This document shows, piece by piece, positions 16,780 to 26,600 of a stretch of DNA of 64,000 bases. How positions within the stretch are numbered: the stretch's first letter is position 1; each line of letters begins with the position of its first letter. Source of the DNA: Pseudovibrio sp. Tun.PSC04-5.I4 (GTDB taxonomy: Bacteria > Pseudomonadota > Alphaproteobacteria > Rhizobiales > Stappiaceae). The notes beneath the pieces were generated by a model. That model had not been told where the DNA came from and did not search any database. It saw nothing but the letters and a program-made list of their open reading frames with translations. Both the position numbers and the translations under genes were made by a program. The stretch lies in contig NZ_FNLB01000006.1 of assembly GCF_900104145.1 (NCBI RefSeq), positions 455,001 through 519,000 on the forward strand, written 5' to 3'.

Positions 16780-17095
16780 TGCGACGCAACACCTCACGCA
16801 ATTCATGAGTGCTATGGTTACCGGATATGGTAAACCAGAGGTTAATTGTGAATATCTTTTATTCTTTTGGAATCAACGCTTTATTTACAGATTCGGATTT
16901 TGGCACTTAAGTTAAGGCCGGTTAATATTCAATGGCGGATTCCCTTGGGGTATGTGTTTATGAGGCGTTAATGTGGCGAGAATATCGGCACAAAGTTTTT
17001 TTTAAAAGAGTCAACCTTTTGACTCTGAAAAACCAATTAAGGTAAACGTGAAGTGAAAACATCGGGCAAATCACTTTGTCAGTAGGGTAGGCAAA
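16780..17095. other. Intergenic region upstream of ccrM
   Basis: AT-rich, with no convincing gene. It contains TTAA-GGCCGG-TTAA (16912-16925), close to a CtrA box but with a 6-nt instead of 7-nt spacer, and should hold the ccrM promoter. The left end belongs to the ccrM 5' region, and the right end runs into the terminator of the glycerophosphodiesterase gene. Confidence 0.5.
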
Positions 17096-17131
17096 ACGAA
17101 AAAAGGGCGCACCTGAATGGCCCGCCCTTTT
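17096..17131 (-). terminator. Intrinsic terminator after the glycerophosphodiester phosphodiesterase gene
   Basis: AAAAGGGCG (17101-17109) pairs perfectly with CGCCCTTTT (17123-17131). On the minus strand the stem runs into a T-rich tail, 26 nt after the stop codon. Confidence 0.8.
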
Positions 17132-17156
17132 GATTGTCATGAATGATTTGCTTTGC

Positions 17157-18371
17157 TTAATTCAAGCCCATGCAATTTGCGTAGAAGGTTACCGTTGCTG
17201 GCCAGTCAGAAAAGACGCCGCTAACCTTCACATCCTGCGCAAGCACATCCAGAAGCTCATAAACAGCACCCTCATTGGTCACAGCATCATTGATGCCTTT
17301 GTAATACCATCCGCCTTTGTTCTGAGTGAGTGGCCCGGAGCGTTCCAGCGTCCATGTAAAGATCTTCAACCCTGCTTCATTCGCTGAGTTTGCGTAGGCA
17401 GATGGAACGATCTTGCCGTCTTTAAGTGTAACAAGCATCCAAAGAGGCGGGGAGATGTAGTTCACACCCATGGCTTTCAGATCAGCCATTGATGGTTTGA
17501 ATGTAGATGGATCAGAAGTGTCAAAGCCCTGCATCCTATAACGTCCATCCAGCAAGACCGCCTGTTTGCCAAACTCAGGCTCATTCTTAATCCAGTAGAG
17601 GATGTCATCCAGAATGAAGGATTGCGGGTACACGTCAGAAGCTGGAACACCAGCAGTTTTGTACTCATCAATCATCTTCTGAGCGTAATTCTCCTGAGAA
17701 AAGCCATCATATGGCATCTCAACACTTGGTTGTTTCAGCTCAGGCGTAAATTTAACGCCCTGTGATTTGAACAACTCAATGGTTTGAGCATGGGTCATCA
17801 ACGTGCCGCCAGTGGCAGCATAAAGGTCTGTCCGCCAAGGTGCTGTGCCATCTATAAACTCAGCAACTGTCTCGGCTGATGTATTGGCCGCATCCATTTT
17901 TCCCGAAAGCTCTTGGAATTGTGCAAGGGTAATCTCGGAGGTCCTGCACTCAGCGGCGGCCTTTTCTCCATTTTGAGCAGGCGTAAAAGGCTTGGTGCAT
18001 GTATCGGCAAGATCAGTGGCAAGGATATTGGTTGTGGTGGCAAGGTCATTTTGCGAATGCCGGCACACAAGTTCTTTGTCCTTGGTGAAAGTCACATCAC
18101 ATTCCTGCACGCCAGCGCCCATCACAGCCGCAGCCTGATAGCCTTCTAACGTGTGCTCAGGAAACTGAAGCGGAGCGCCGCGATGTGAAATTGTGAAACT
18201 GGTACTCTTCGCATCATTGGAAATACAGGCGCGAAGTTTCTCCTTCAAAGGTCCCTCCTGCATCTGCTCCACCAAATAGGCCGGACGCGGTCCGAGTTGA
18301 GCAGCATCAGCTGCCCCCAAAGAAGCAAGAGAGGCGACGAAGCCGAGGGAAATTATTTTCGAAATAGTCAT
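17157..18371 (-). CDS. Periplasmic glycerophosphodiester phosphodiesterase
   Basis: Hydrolyses glycerophosphodiesters to glycerol-3-phosphate and an alcohol. ATG 18371 (GGAG 6 nt upstream) gives 404 residues beginning with a signal peptide that ends near ADAAQ (residues 21-25). The GDPD active site is visible as ISHRGAPLQFPEHT (His63, Arg64, Glu72; PEHT replaces the usual PENT), QECDVTFTKD (Glu90, Asp92) and His105 in VCRHSQNDL. The length and periplasmic address resemble GlpQ. It is a single gene with its own terminator, and a role in phosphate or glycerol scavenging is inferred. Confidence 0.88.
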   Translation of the reverse strand: MTISKIISLGFVASLASLGAADAAQLGPRPAYLVEQMQEGPLKEKLRACISNDAKSTSFTISHRGAPLQFPEHTLEGYQAAAVMGAGVQECDVTFTKDKELVCRHSQNDLATTTNILATDLADTCTKPFTPAQNGEKAAAECRTSEITLAQFQELSGKMDAANTSAETVAEFIDGTAPWRTDLYAATGGTLMTHAQTIELFKSQGVKFTPELKQPSVEMPYDGFSQENYAQKMIDEYKTAGVPASDVYPQSFILDDILYWIKNEPEFGKQAVLLDGRYRMQGFDTSDPSTFKPSMADLKAMGVNYISPPLWMLVTLKDGKIVPSAYANSANEAGLKIFTWTLERSGPLTQNKGGWYYKGINDAVTNEGAVYELLDVLAQDVKVSGVFSDWPATVTFYANCMGLN

Positions 18372-18601
18372 GAGAGCTCCAAATTGTGGTGGGTGCAAAC
18401 TGGCATGAGTAGACTACAGTTTGATGGAGCTACGTGAAAATAAGTAGTTCTTTCTCATGGATACATGTGTAGGAATCAGCTTTCGATATTTTGAAAAAAT
18501 CCTCAATCATCAAAAAATAAATCAGTTTTGTGATCTCGTGTCTTGACCCTGTCGTGATCATCCCTCAGATATATAGTGACACGAAAGAGGAGAAATCGAA
18601 C

Positions 18602-20110
18602 GTGTCGACTATATCCGATAGCGACGTTGTGATGGAAAGCCGTTCCATCCGTACGCCTAAGCCACTTCCTGCCCAATCTTTTTCTGATGCCAGCGAAGCC
18701 GTGGAGCACCTGATCTATCTGTTTGATCGGGCAACACAGTTTTTGCGCGAGAGTTTTAAGTCCGCCGCACAGGAAAGAATGCCGGAAAACCGGGTAAGGG
18801 CCTTTTATCCAGAACTGCGTTTTGAAGTCTCCAGCCATATTCGCGTGGACACGCGCTTGTCCTTCGGTTTTGTTGCAAGACCGGGCAAATACAAAACAAC
18901 AATCACCCGTCCAGATCTGTTTCGGACTTATCTTGAGCAGCAGATTGATCTTCTGATCCGCAATCATGGATTGGAAATTGTGGTAGCTGAAAGTGATCAG
19001 CCAATCCCGCTCCACTTTGCATTCTATGATGGTGCGCACGTTGAAGGTGCAATCCCTTCCAGTGAAGAACGTCCACTGCGCGATGTGTTTGATGTACCAG
19101 ACCTCGCGGTTATGGATGATGCGATCTCAAACGGCACATACCAGTCAGAAGACGGTATCGAGCCACTGGCACCATTCACGGCACCGCGCGTTGACTACTC
19201 ACTACATCGTTTGCAGCACTACACTGCAACTGCACCTCGGTATTTCCAGAACTTCGTACTCTTCACAAACTATCAGTTTTATATTGATGGCTTTGCGCAG
19301 ATGGCCAAGGATCTGATCGCAGATCCAGACAGCGGCTATGTGGCCTTTGTTGAGCCGGGCAATCTGGTCACCTACGCAGGCGATACCGAGCCGAGTGAAG
19401 GCAATGTTCTGCCACGCTTGCCGCAGATGCCTGCTTATCACCTGTTGCGCGCGGATAACTCCGGCATCACCATGGTCAACATTGGGGTTGGGCCGTCCAA
19501 CGCAAAAACCATCACGGATCATGTCGCGGTTCTTCGTCCGCATGCTTGGCTCATGCTTGGTCACTGTGCAGGCCTGCGCAGCAGCCAGCAACTGGGTGAT
19601 TATGTTCTGGCACATGGTTATGTGCGTGAGGATAAAGTGTTGGATGCCGATCTACCGACTTGGGTTCCAATTCCGCCACTGGCAGAAGTGCAGGTGGCAC
19701 TGGAAAATGCTGTAGAACAGACCACAGGTTACAGCGGATATGATCTGAAGCGGGTGATGCGAACTGGAACAGTTGCCTCCATTGATAACCGCAACTGGGA
19801 ACTTAGGGATCACCGCGAACCGGTGCAGCGCCTCTCACAATCGCGAGCAATTGCACTGGATATGGAATCTGCAACCATCGCGGCCAATGGCTTCCGGTTC
19901 CGTGTTCCCTATGGAACGCTGCTGTGTGTCTCAGATAAGCCACTTCATGGTGAGTTGAAACTGCCGGGCATGGCAACGGATTTTTACCGGACGCAGGTCA
20001 ATCAACACCTAGAGATTGGCGTAAAGACTATGGAAATTCTGAGGGAGATGCCTCTGGAGCGTCTCCACTCTCGAAAGCTCAGAAGCTTTGCAGAGACTGC
20101 ATTCCAATAA
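18602..20110 (+). CDS. amn: AMP nucleosidase
   Basis: Splits AMP into adenine and ribose-5-phosphate in purine salvage. GTG 18602 is preferred (AGGAGA about 10 nt upstream), giving 502 residues, the normal size. ATG 18632 is possible, and the frame open to 18530 lacks a ribosome site. The N-terminal domain precedes a nucleoside phosphorylase-like C-terminal domain with MVNIGVGPSNAKTITDH, LMLGHCAGLRSSQQLGDYVL and ALDMESATIAANGFRFRVPY. It is monocistronic with a terminator at 20116. Confidence 0.9.
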   Translation: MSTISDSDVVMESRSIRTPKPLPAQSFSDASEAVEHLIYLFDRATQFLRESFKSAAQERMPENRVRAFYPELRFEVSSHIRVDTRLSFGFVARPGKYKTTITRPDLFRTYLEQQIDLLIRNHGLEIVVAESDQPIPLHFAFYDGAHVEGAIPSSEERPLRDVFDVPDLAVMDDAISNGTYQSEDGIEPLAPFTAPRVDYSLHRLQHYTATAPRYFQNFVLFTNYQFYIDGFAQMAKDLIADPDSGYVAFVEPGNLVTYAGDTEPSEGNVLPRLPQMPAYHLLRADNSGITMVNIGVGPSNAKTITDHVAVLRPHAWLMLGHCAGLRSSQQLGDYVLAHGYVREDKVLDADLPTWVPIPPLAEVQVALENAVEQTTGYSGYDLKRVMRTGTVASIDNRNWELRDHREPVQRLSQSRAIALDMESATIAANGFRFRVPYGTLLCVSDKPLHGELKLPGMATDFYRTQVNQHLEIGVKTMEILREMPLERLHSRKLRSFAETAFQ

Positions 20111-20115
20111 AAGGA

Positions 20116-20143
20116 AGCCGGGCACTGACCCGGCTTTTTCTTT
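20116..20143 (+). terminator. Intrinsic terminator after amn
   Basis: The 7-bp stem AGCCGGG (20116-20122) / CCCGGCT (20129-20135) is followed by TTTTTCTTT. The mutY stop lies at its edge on the other strand. Confidence 0.85.
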
Positions 20144-20146
20144 GGC

Positions 20147-21199
20147 CTATAACAACCCGCCAACCTTGAGTGCTTTTTTCATCACTGTCGGCAACGCCTC
20201 TCCATCCAGTTCATCAGGAGAAGACCACCAATATCCATCAGGTGCGGAATATCCTGCTGGCGCTTTGGCCTGCCATACGCTCATCTCCAGATGAAAATGC
20301 GTGAACGTATGCTTCACGTCCTTTTCCATGCGTGCCCAGTCCTCCTGAAGAGGGGCCAGATCAAGCGCTTCCATTTCGCCGCCTTCAGTCCAGTGGGTGG
20401 TGATTGGTTCGCTCATGCCAGCCAACAGGCCTTTATCCGCCCGCTTGCGAAGCAGAAGGCGGCCTGCATCATCAACCAGCAAAAACGCCATGCCCTTGCG
20501 TGTTGGCTTGGTCTTCTTTGGGGCTTTACGTGGAAGCGTATCTGCAATGCCTTGTTTGCGGCCTTCGCAAATTTCCATCCAGGGGCAAATGCCACAGGCA
20601 GGAGATTTTGGCGTGCAGATTGTAGCACCCAGATCCATCATGGCCTGCGCAAAGTCACCGGGCCGGTCTACGGGCGTTACTTCACTCATCAACGGTTTTA
20701 CTTCGCCCTTCAGCGCAGGCAGTTCTGTCAGCAGGGCGTGGCGGCGAGAAAGGACCCGCTCCACATTGCCGTCAACCACCGCTGCGTGGTGGCCAAATGC
20801 GATCGTTGTTATCGCTGCTGCGGTGTAAGGACCAATGCCGGGAAGCTCCAAAAGACGCTTTTCATCCTCAGGAAAACGACCATTATGATGAAGTTGGACA
20901 TATTGTGCACACTTATACAGATTTCTTGCACGGGAATAATAACCAAGCCCAGCCCATGCTTTTAGGATGTCCTCCTCCTCAGCATTGGCCATATCAGCAA
21001 GTGTTGGCCAGCTGTTTACGAAGAGTTTGAAGTAACTCTTTACAGCAGCAACAGTTGTCTGCTGGAGCATAATTTCAGAGATCCAGACATGGTAAGGGTC
21101 TGGTTTTACACCGGAAAGTATATCACTCGGTGCCGTTCTCCATGGTAGAGCGCGAGAATTTCTGTCATACCAGTAAAGAAGAAGAAGACTATCGTGCAT
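20147..21199 (-). CDS. mutY: A/G-specific adenine glycosylase
   Basis: Removes adenine mispaired with 8-oxoguanine. It has 350 residues. Catalytic Glu42 lies in SEIMLQQTTV, and the helix-hairpin-helix LPGIGPYTAAAI is followed by Asp143 in VVDGNVERVL. The iron-sulfur loop is complete (Cys195, Cys202, Cys205, Cys211; C-X6-C-X2-C-X5-C). The C-terminal third is the NUDIX-like 8-oxoG recognition domain. It is divergent from the DciA-like gene; mutY, DUF721, DsbA and smc in sequence is a familiar alphaproteobacterial neighbourhood. Confidence 0.95.
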   Translation of the reverse strand: MHDSLLLLYWYDRNSRALPWRTAPSDILSGVKPDPYHVWISEIMLQQTTVAAVKSYFKLFVNSWPTLADMANAEEEDILKAWAGLGYYSRARNLYKCAQYVQLHHNGRFPEDEKRLLELPGIGPYTAAAITTIAFGHHAAVVDGNVERVLSRRHALLTELPALKGEVKPLMSEVTPVDRPGDFAQAMMDLGATICTPKSPACGICPWMEICEGRKQGIADTLPRKAPKKTKPTRKGMAFLLVDDAGRLLLRKRADKGLLAGMSEPITTHWTEGGEMEALDLAPLQEDWARMEKDVKHTFTHFHLEMSVWQAKAPAGYSAPDGYWWSSPDELDGEALPTVMKKALKVGGLL

Positions 21200-21345
21200 G
21201 GCTATGTGGGTTAACCTTGGTTTTGCTCCCCAAATAATTAGGGAGCCCTTGGTAATTCATGGTACCGCGAAAAATGGGACTGATTTAAAACTAGTATAAA
21301 GCAATGGACATATGAGTGCCTTAATCTCATGGCGTGGTGAGGACG

Positions 21346-21873
21346 ATGAAAGCAACTGCTCAAAATCGGGTTCCAAAAAGATCTAGTCGTCAGCTTAACG
21401 AGCTGGTCGGTAAGATGATGCACCCTGTCGCCAGAAAGCGTGGATTTGCAAGCGCAGATCTTCTTGCCGCATGGCCGGAGCTTGTTGGCAAGCAGTACCA
21501 CGGAAAAGTCCAGCCCGGTAGGCTCGTTTGGCCCAGAACGAAAAGTTCTGATGGAGAACAAGTCGCGGAACCTGCGACACTTCTTGTCCATGCTGATGGC
21601 CCGTCTGCTTTGTTCTTCACCCATGAGGCACCGCAGCTGCGCGACAGAATAAACGCCTTCCTTGGCTGGAATGCAATAGCGCGCATCAAAGTTGTTCAGC
21701 GCCCCATTCTCAAAACCAAAAAGACCACACCTAAGCCTCTGCGCCCACTTTCTGAAATCGAAAATCGCAGAATTGAGCAGAAGGTGGCAAATGTGTCTGA
21801 TGAGCGGTTGAAGAGTGCGCTGGAAAAGCTTGGCAAGAACATCGTTGCCCGCACACCTGCGGGCGCTGCCTAA
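21346..21873 (+). CDS. DUF721 (DciA-like) protein
   Basis: A 175-residue protein from ATG 21346; a GTG at 21334 is also possible. The DUF721 core runs from RQLNELVGKMMHPVARKRGF through LLAAWPELVGKQYHGKVQP to the LLVHADGPSALFFTHEAPQL beta-hairpin region. DUF721 includes DciA, which helps load the replicative helicase in bacteria without DnaC. Whether this member does so is inferred. The basic Lys/Arg-rich ends are consistent with DNA binding. Confidence 0.8.
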   Translation: MKATAQNRVPKRSSRQLNELVGKMMHPVARKRGFASADLLAAWPELVGKQYHGKVQPGRLVWPRTKSSDGEQVAEPATLLVHADGPSALFFTHEAPQLRDRINAFLGWNAIARIKVVQRPILKTKKTTPKPLRPLSEIENRRIEQKVANVSDERLKSALEKLGKNIVARTPAGAA

Positions 21874-21906
21874 TATCATCTCATTTCTCAACCTGAATGA
21901 ATAAGA

Positions 21907-22401
21907 CTACTGGCTAACGACCAAGTCGTACCCTTTTGCGGTATACCCCAGCAGCAAATCAGGCCGTTCCATGAGAAGATACGCCGTTGTGGTTTCTTCA
22001 GCGTTGCGTAGCTCAATGGTGTCCCCATTGACCGCCCAGCCAGTCACAGTCTTCAATTCTTCATTGCTGCAACCGCTCGTAGCCGCCTGACCGATAGGGA
22101 AACTATTGGTGATAGAGGGTGCTGCCGCTTCAATGCCACCTTTTGGTATCCGGCTGAATTTAACATGGCACGGTGCAGAGGTGTTTCCGCTCCCCTCACT
22201 CACAATCCATTTGGTTGAGGTAAGGGCGCTCAGGTCAGTCGTTCCTGTGTAGATAAGCGTAGGTGTTGCTGCAACCTCGATAGGTTCAATCGACGATTTT
22301 TGAGTAGTCGAAGGTATAGCTTCAACGAAATCTTCAGATACTGAGGCTTGGCACGCAACCAGTGAGAGACTGAGTAGCATAAGTGTAGTCAAGCGAAGCA
22401 T
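21907..22401 (-). CDS. Lipoprotein with AprI/Inh-like protease inhibitor domain (Omp19-like)
   Basis: A 164-residue outer-membrane-type lipoprotein: the signal MLRLTTLMLLSLSLVAC ends with lipid-site Cys17. After a linker of about 40 residues, the C-terminal 105 residues show the small beta-barrel pattern of the Inh/Omp19 family. This includes two cysteines able to form a disulfide (in APCHVKF and TSGCSNEEL) and the GWAVNGDTIELRNAEET strand pair. Omp19 of Brucella is a protease inhibitor of this type; the same role here is inference from fold pattern only. It is convergent with the DciA-like gene. Confidence 0.6.
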   Translation of the reverse strand: MLRLTTLMLLSLSLVACQASVSEDFVEAIPSTTQKSSIEPIEVAATPTLIYTGTTDLSALTSTKWIVSEGSGNTSAPCHVKFSRIPKGGIEAAAPSITNSFPIGQAATSGCSNEELKTVTGWAVNGDTIELRNAEETTTAYLLMERPDLLLGYTAKGYDLVVSQ

Positions 22402-22915
22402 GATGTATCCGTATATATTCGTATCGAGTTGAGTAAATCTTTAATAACTCAATAATGAGGCAAAAACAAAACTGCGGGGGGAATTATTATTGTTTTCCAT
22501 GTATATATTTTGTGGGTATGTTTTCGCGGTGAAATTTTAGCGCAGTTACATTTGAAGGCGTCCATTGCAAAAGTGGCACCTCCCGAACAGGGATGAAAGG
22601 TGCGCCTGCGCGGACTTGCAGGTGTATGTCAGAGCAAGAAGGTGACTTTGCGCCATCTTACCAAAATTTAATATTTGTACTCAGGATATCAGTAGCTTCT
22701 GACAAGTAATTGCCATAACTTCCTGACAAATAGGAGCTGATTGAGAACGAGTTGTGGGAAGGGCTAATAAAATGTCTTGTTCACCAGCTTGTGATCAAAA
22801 ACTCTTGGATACGCTGGTTTATACTCGCGCTGAGCTTCTGATTGAAGATAGCTGCGTGTTAACGCGCTGGGTCAGTATTTAGTGCAACACCTATACAAAC
22901 TTGGGATAGACAAAC
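22402..22915. other. Intergenic region upstream of the DsbA-like gene
   Basis: 514 nt without a convincing protein gene. Around 22577-22626 there are two potential hairpins (CACCT...AGGTG, and CGCCTGC...GCAGGTG with one G-U pair), which could be part of a small RNA or simple leader structure. A 36-codon ORF at 22772-22882 has a ribosome-site-like GGAAGGG. The dsbA promoter should lie here. Confidence 0.4.
22772..22882 (+). CDS. Possible small ORF of 36 codons
   Basis: ATG 22772 to TAG 22880, preceded by GGGAAGGG about 9 nt upstream. The product contains Cys3, Cys7 and Cys28 and resembles nothing known to me. It may be chance or a leader to the DsbA-like gene that starts 33 nt later. Confidence 0.2.
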   Translation: MSCSPACDQKLLDTLVYTRAELLIEDSCVLTRWVSI

Positions 22916-23557
22916 GTGACACTCTCTCGCCGTAAGTTTCTTGAGCGCTCAAGCGCTTTGACAGCTGCCTCTCTCGCATTTGTAGCCATGCCTACAGTTG
23001 CTTCTGCTCAATCCTATTCTGAGGCAGACCTAAACAAGGTTGGCCCGCTTGGCGAAAAAGTGCTCGGCAAGGCTGATGCACCTGTAACTATTATTGAGTA
23101 TGCATCTTTAACATGTGGCCACTGCGCGAACTTCCACAACACCACATTCAAAGAGCTGAAGACAAAGTACATCGATACCGGCAAAGTCCGTTTTATCTTC
23201 CGCGAGTTCCCGTTTGATACGGTTGCTGCCGCTGGCTTTATGCTTGCACGCTGTGCGCCAGAAGACAAATACTTCGATGTTATGGGCTTGATGTTCAAGG
23301 AGCAGCGCAACTGGGCCTTTACCAAAGATCCATACAACGCCCTGCTGAATCTGGGCAAGCAGCTAGGTTTAACTGAAGAAGGTGTAAAGGCTTGCTTGAC
23401 GAATCAGGAAATACTAGACGGAGTAACTAAGGTTCGTGATCACGGTTCAGAGAAGCTGGGCGTAGATTCAACACCAACGTTCTTTATCAACGGTGAAAAA
23501 GTGAGCGGAGCACTCTCTCTTGAGGAGTTCAGCACGTACGTGGACAAAAATCTGTAA
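22916..23557 (+). CDS. DsbA-family thiol:disulfide oxidoreductase with Tat signal
   Basis: A 213-residue periplasmic thioredoxin-fold protein. The GTG start at 22916 is followed by a twin-arginine signal (SRRKFLERSS, residues 4-13) and a hydrophobic stretch ending ASAQ (about 32). The active site is Cys67-Gly-His-Cys70 in SLTCGHCANFH, with the cis-Pro loop in GVDSTPTFFINGEKVSG. It forms or isomerises disulfides in exported proteins. Tat export implies folding, or proofreading, before transport. It lies directly upstream of smc, 93 nt apart, possibly in one transcript. Confidence 0.9.
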   Translation: MTLSRRKFLERSSALTAASLAFVAMPTVASAQSYSEADLNKVGPLGEKVLGKADAPVTIIEYASLTCGHCANFHNTTFKELKTKYIDTGKVRFIFREFPFDTVAAAGFMLARCAPEDKYFDVMGLMFKEQRNWAFTKDPYNALLNLGKQLGLTEEGVKACLTNQEILDGVTKVRDHGSEKLGVDSTPTFFINGEKVSGALSLEEFSTYVDKNL

Positions 23558-23650
23558 GAGCGACAGGCAGCCCATTGGGCTGAATGACCTGCCTACAGAG
23601 TTGTGTGCGTACCTACGCTTACATGCTTTGAGACAAGGGGGTGCTGCTCT

Positions 23651-26600
23651 ATGAAGTTTCAGCGCCTCCGTGTCCTTGGGTTCAAATCTTTTGTTGAGCC
23701 TATGGAGTTCATTTTTGACAATGGCCTCACTGGCATCGTCGGCCCCAATGGCTGCGGCAAATCCAATCTCGTTGAAGCACTGCGTTGGGTTATGGGAGAA
23801 AGCTCCTATAAGAACATGCGCGCCTCCGGTATGGATGATGTCATATTCTCTGGCAGCCTAAACCGTCCCGCCAGAAACACCGCAGAAGTTACACTTTTTC
23901 TCGATAATTCAGATCGCACAGCGCCCTCCGGTTATAATGATGGTGATGTGTTGGAAGTGACACGTCGCATCGAGCGTGAAGCGGGCTCTGCCTATAAGAT
24001 TAATGGTAAGGATGCCCGCGCCCGAGATGTTCAGCTCCTGTTTGCGGACGCATCCACAGGCGCACGCTCCCCGGCAATGGTCCGTCAGGGGCAAATCGGC
24101 GAGTTGATTTCATCCAAACCAACCTCTCGCCGAAAAATTTTGGAGGAAGCCGCCGGCATCTCCGGTCTCCACAGTCGCCGCAAGGAAGCCGAAATCCGGT
24201 TGCGAGCAGCTGAAACCAACCTTGAGCGGTTGGAAGATGTGGTTTTGCAGATTGAGGGCCAATTGGATGGCTTGAAACGACAAGCAAAACAGGCAACGCG
24301 ATACCGCAACCTGTCCTCGGAAATTCGCAAGGCTGAGGCCATCATACTGTATTTGCGTTGGAAGGAAGCCACCCAGCTGTTGGACGCGGCGCGCAAACAG
24401 TATGCTGAAGCTGAAATCGGGATGCGCGATGTCGCTGGTTTGCAAGCCTCCACCGCCAAAGAACAAGCCCTCGCAGCCTACGAAACTCCAAAACTCCGCC
24501 AAGCTGCCGCGGGTGCTGCTGTCTCACTCCAGCATCTGATTATTACCCGGAACGACTTGGATTCTGAAGATCGTCGCGTAAAAGAAAAACTGACAGATCT
24601 TCAGGCACGTTTGGCGCAGATGGAGCAAGACATTGAGCGTGAAGCTCAGCTCTCAGGCGAAAACGCATCTCATCTGGAAGAGTTGGCAACTGAGAAGCAG
24701 GAACTTATTGAAACCGCAGAGACCATGGATGAGCGCACCGCCGAGGCAGAAGAGCTGGTCCTGATCGTAGAAGACAACCTCGATGCCAGTGAGATGAAGC
24801 ATTCGCGGATCACGCAGGATCATGCAGGCCTCCTCGCAAAGCATACGCAGCTCGAAAATCAAATCTCAAGCATCAGGCAGAAAAGCGCTCGTTTTAAAGA
24901 AGAAGCAGATCGCTTCAAAGGGCAACTGGAAGCTGTTGATGCTGACATCAAATCGGCAAGCGGTCCGAGCGATAAACGTGATGAGCTTGAAATAGCTCTG
25001 GAGGAGTTGGCGGAGGCTGAAGAAACCGCAGTTCAGGCGGAAGAAACGCTCAGCACCGCTCGTGACCTTGAAAACCAAGGCCGTACTCCACTTAATGAAG
25101 CGCATTCTGCTCTCTCCAGATATGAGACCGAGGCGAAAACCCTCCAAGCTGTTCTCTCCGCAGGCCAAAGTGCTGATTGGACACCCGCTGTTGACCGCAT
25201 GAGCGTTAATCCCGGTCTGGAGACAGCGCTTGGCGCGGCTCTGGGGGAAGACCTCGATGTGGCCATGGAAGACAGCGCCCCGGCGCATTGGAGCCTGAGC
25301 GAGAAGAAGACCACTGATCCCGCGCTTCCTGAAGGCACGTCCTCATTAGCCGACTATGTGCAAGCGCCAAAAGAATTGGCACGCCGCCTTTCTCAGATTG
25401 CGCTGGTTGAAGCGGAAGACGGTCCAAAACTCGTCAGTCAGTTGCAAGTAGGCCAACGTCTGGTCAGCAGGCAAGGGGACCTATGGCGTTGGGATGGGCT
25501 TATTGTAGCTGCCGAAGCGCCAACACCGGCTGCTCAACGGTTGGCACAGCGCAACCGTCTCGTTGAGCTCGACGATCTCCTGGAGCAAACCCGCGAACTC
25601 GTGGAAGAGAAGAAAGAAGCTCTCGAAACCGCGACGGAGCAACGGCGACAGGCAGAAGTTAGAGAGCAGGACACTCGGCAAAAACTCCGCCGAGAACAAT
25701 CCCGTCTTGTGACGTTGCGCGAAGAGCTGGCAACAGCCGAGCGAGCGATTACAGAACTGTCTGTTCGCAAGACAACACTGGAAGAGCAACTTCGCAGAGC
25801 TAATGAGGACTTCGAAGAGACTTCGGCGTCATTGGAAGAAGCGGAAAGTGCTGTAGAGGAGCTGCCGGATAGTGCCGGTATGACGGCTGATCTGGAAAAC
25901 GCAGCAAAAGAAGTTGCCAACACGAGAAACAAACTCGCCGAGGCGAAGGGCGCGACCGATGCCTTGAAGCGGGAAGGGGAGCTTAGAGCTCTCCGTCTGG
26001 AGACCATTGAGAAAGACCGGCAGAACTGGGCCCAACGAGCTCAAAATGCGGACAAGCAGATCGCGGTCCTTCGCCAGCGCCGTGATGACGCAGCACAAGA
26101 GCGCATGATTCTACTGGAAGCGCCGGAAGAGAATGAGTTGAAACGGCAAGATCTCCTCAGCAGCCTGTCAATTGCAGAAGATGCACGCAAAGCAGCAGAT
26201 GATAAGCTGGTTGAAGGAGAACGCAGGCAGCTTCTCGCAGACCAGAAAGCCAAAGAGGCGATGGAAGGCTTGTCCGGAGCCCGTGAACGAAAGATTCGTG
26301 CAGAAGAGCGGTTAGAGGCAGCAAAACAGCGCCGGACCGACACAGAGCGCCGTGTGGATGAAACGCTGGAAGTCAGTGTCTCCCGTCTTCATGAGATGGC
26401 AGGATTATCCCCAGACGCGCCATTGCCTGATGCTGAGGCATCTGAACGTAAACTGGATCGGCTCAAAGCGGAGCGTGAACGTTTGGGTGGTGTAAACCTG
26501 CGTGCTGATGAAGAAATGCAAGAAATTACCGACCAGCGAGACACGTTAATCGCTGAAAGAGATGACCTAATTGAAGCTATCAAGAGGTTGCGCACAGGAA

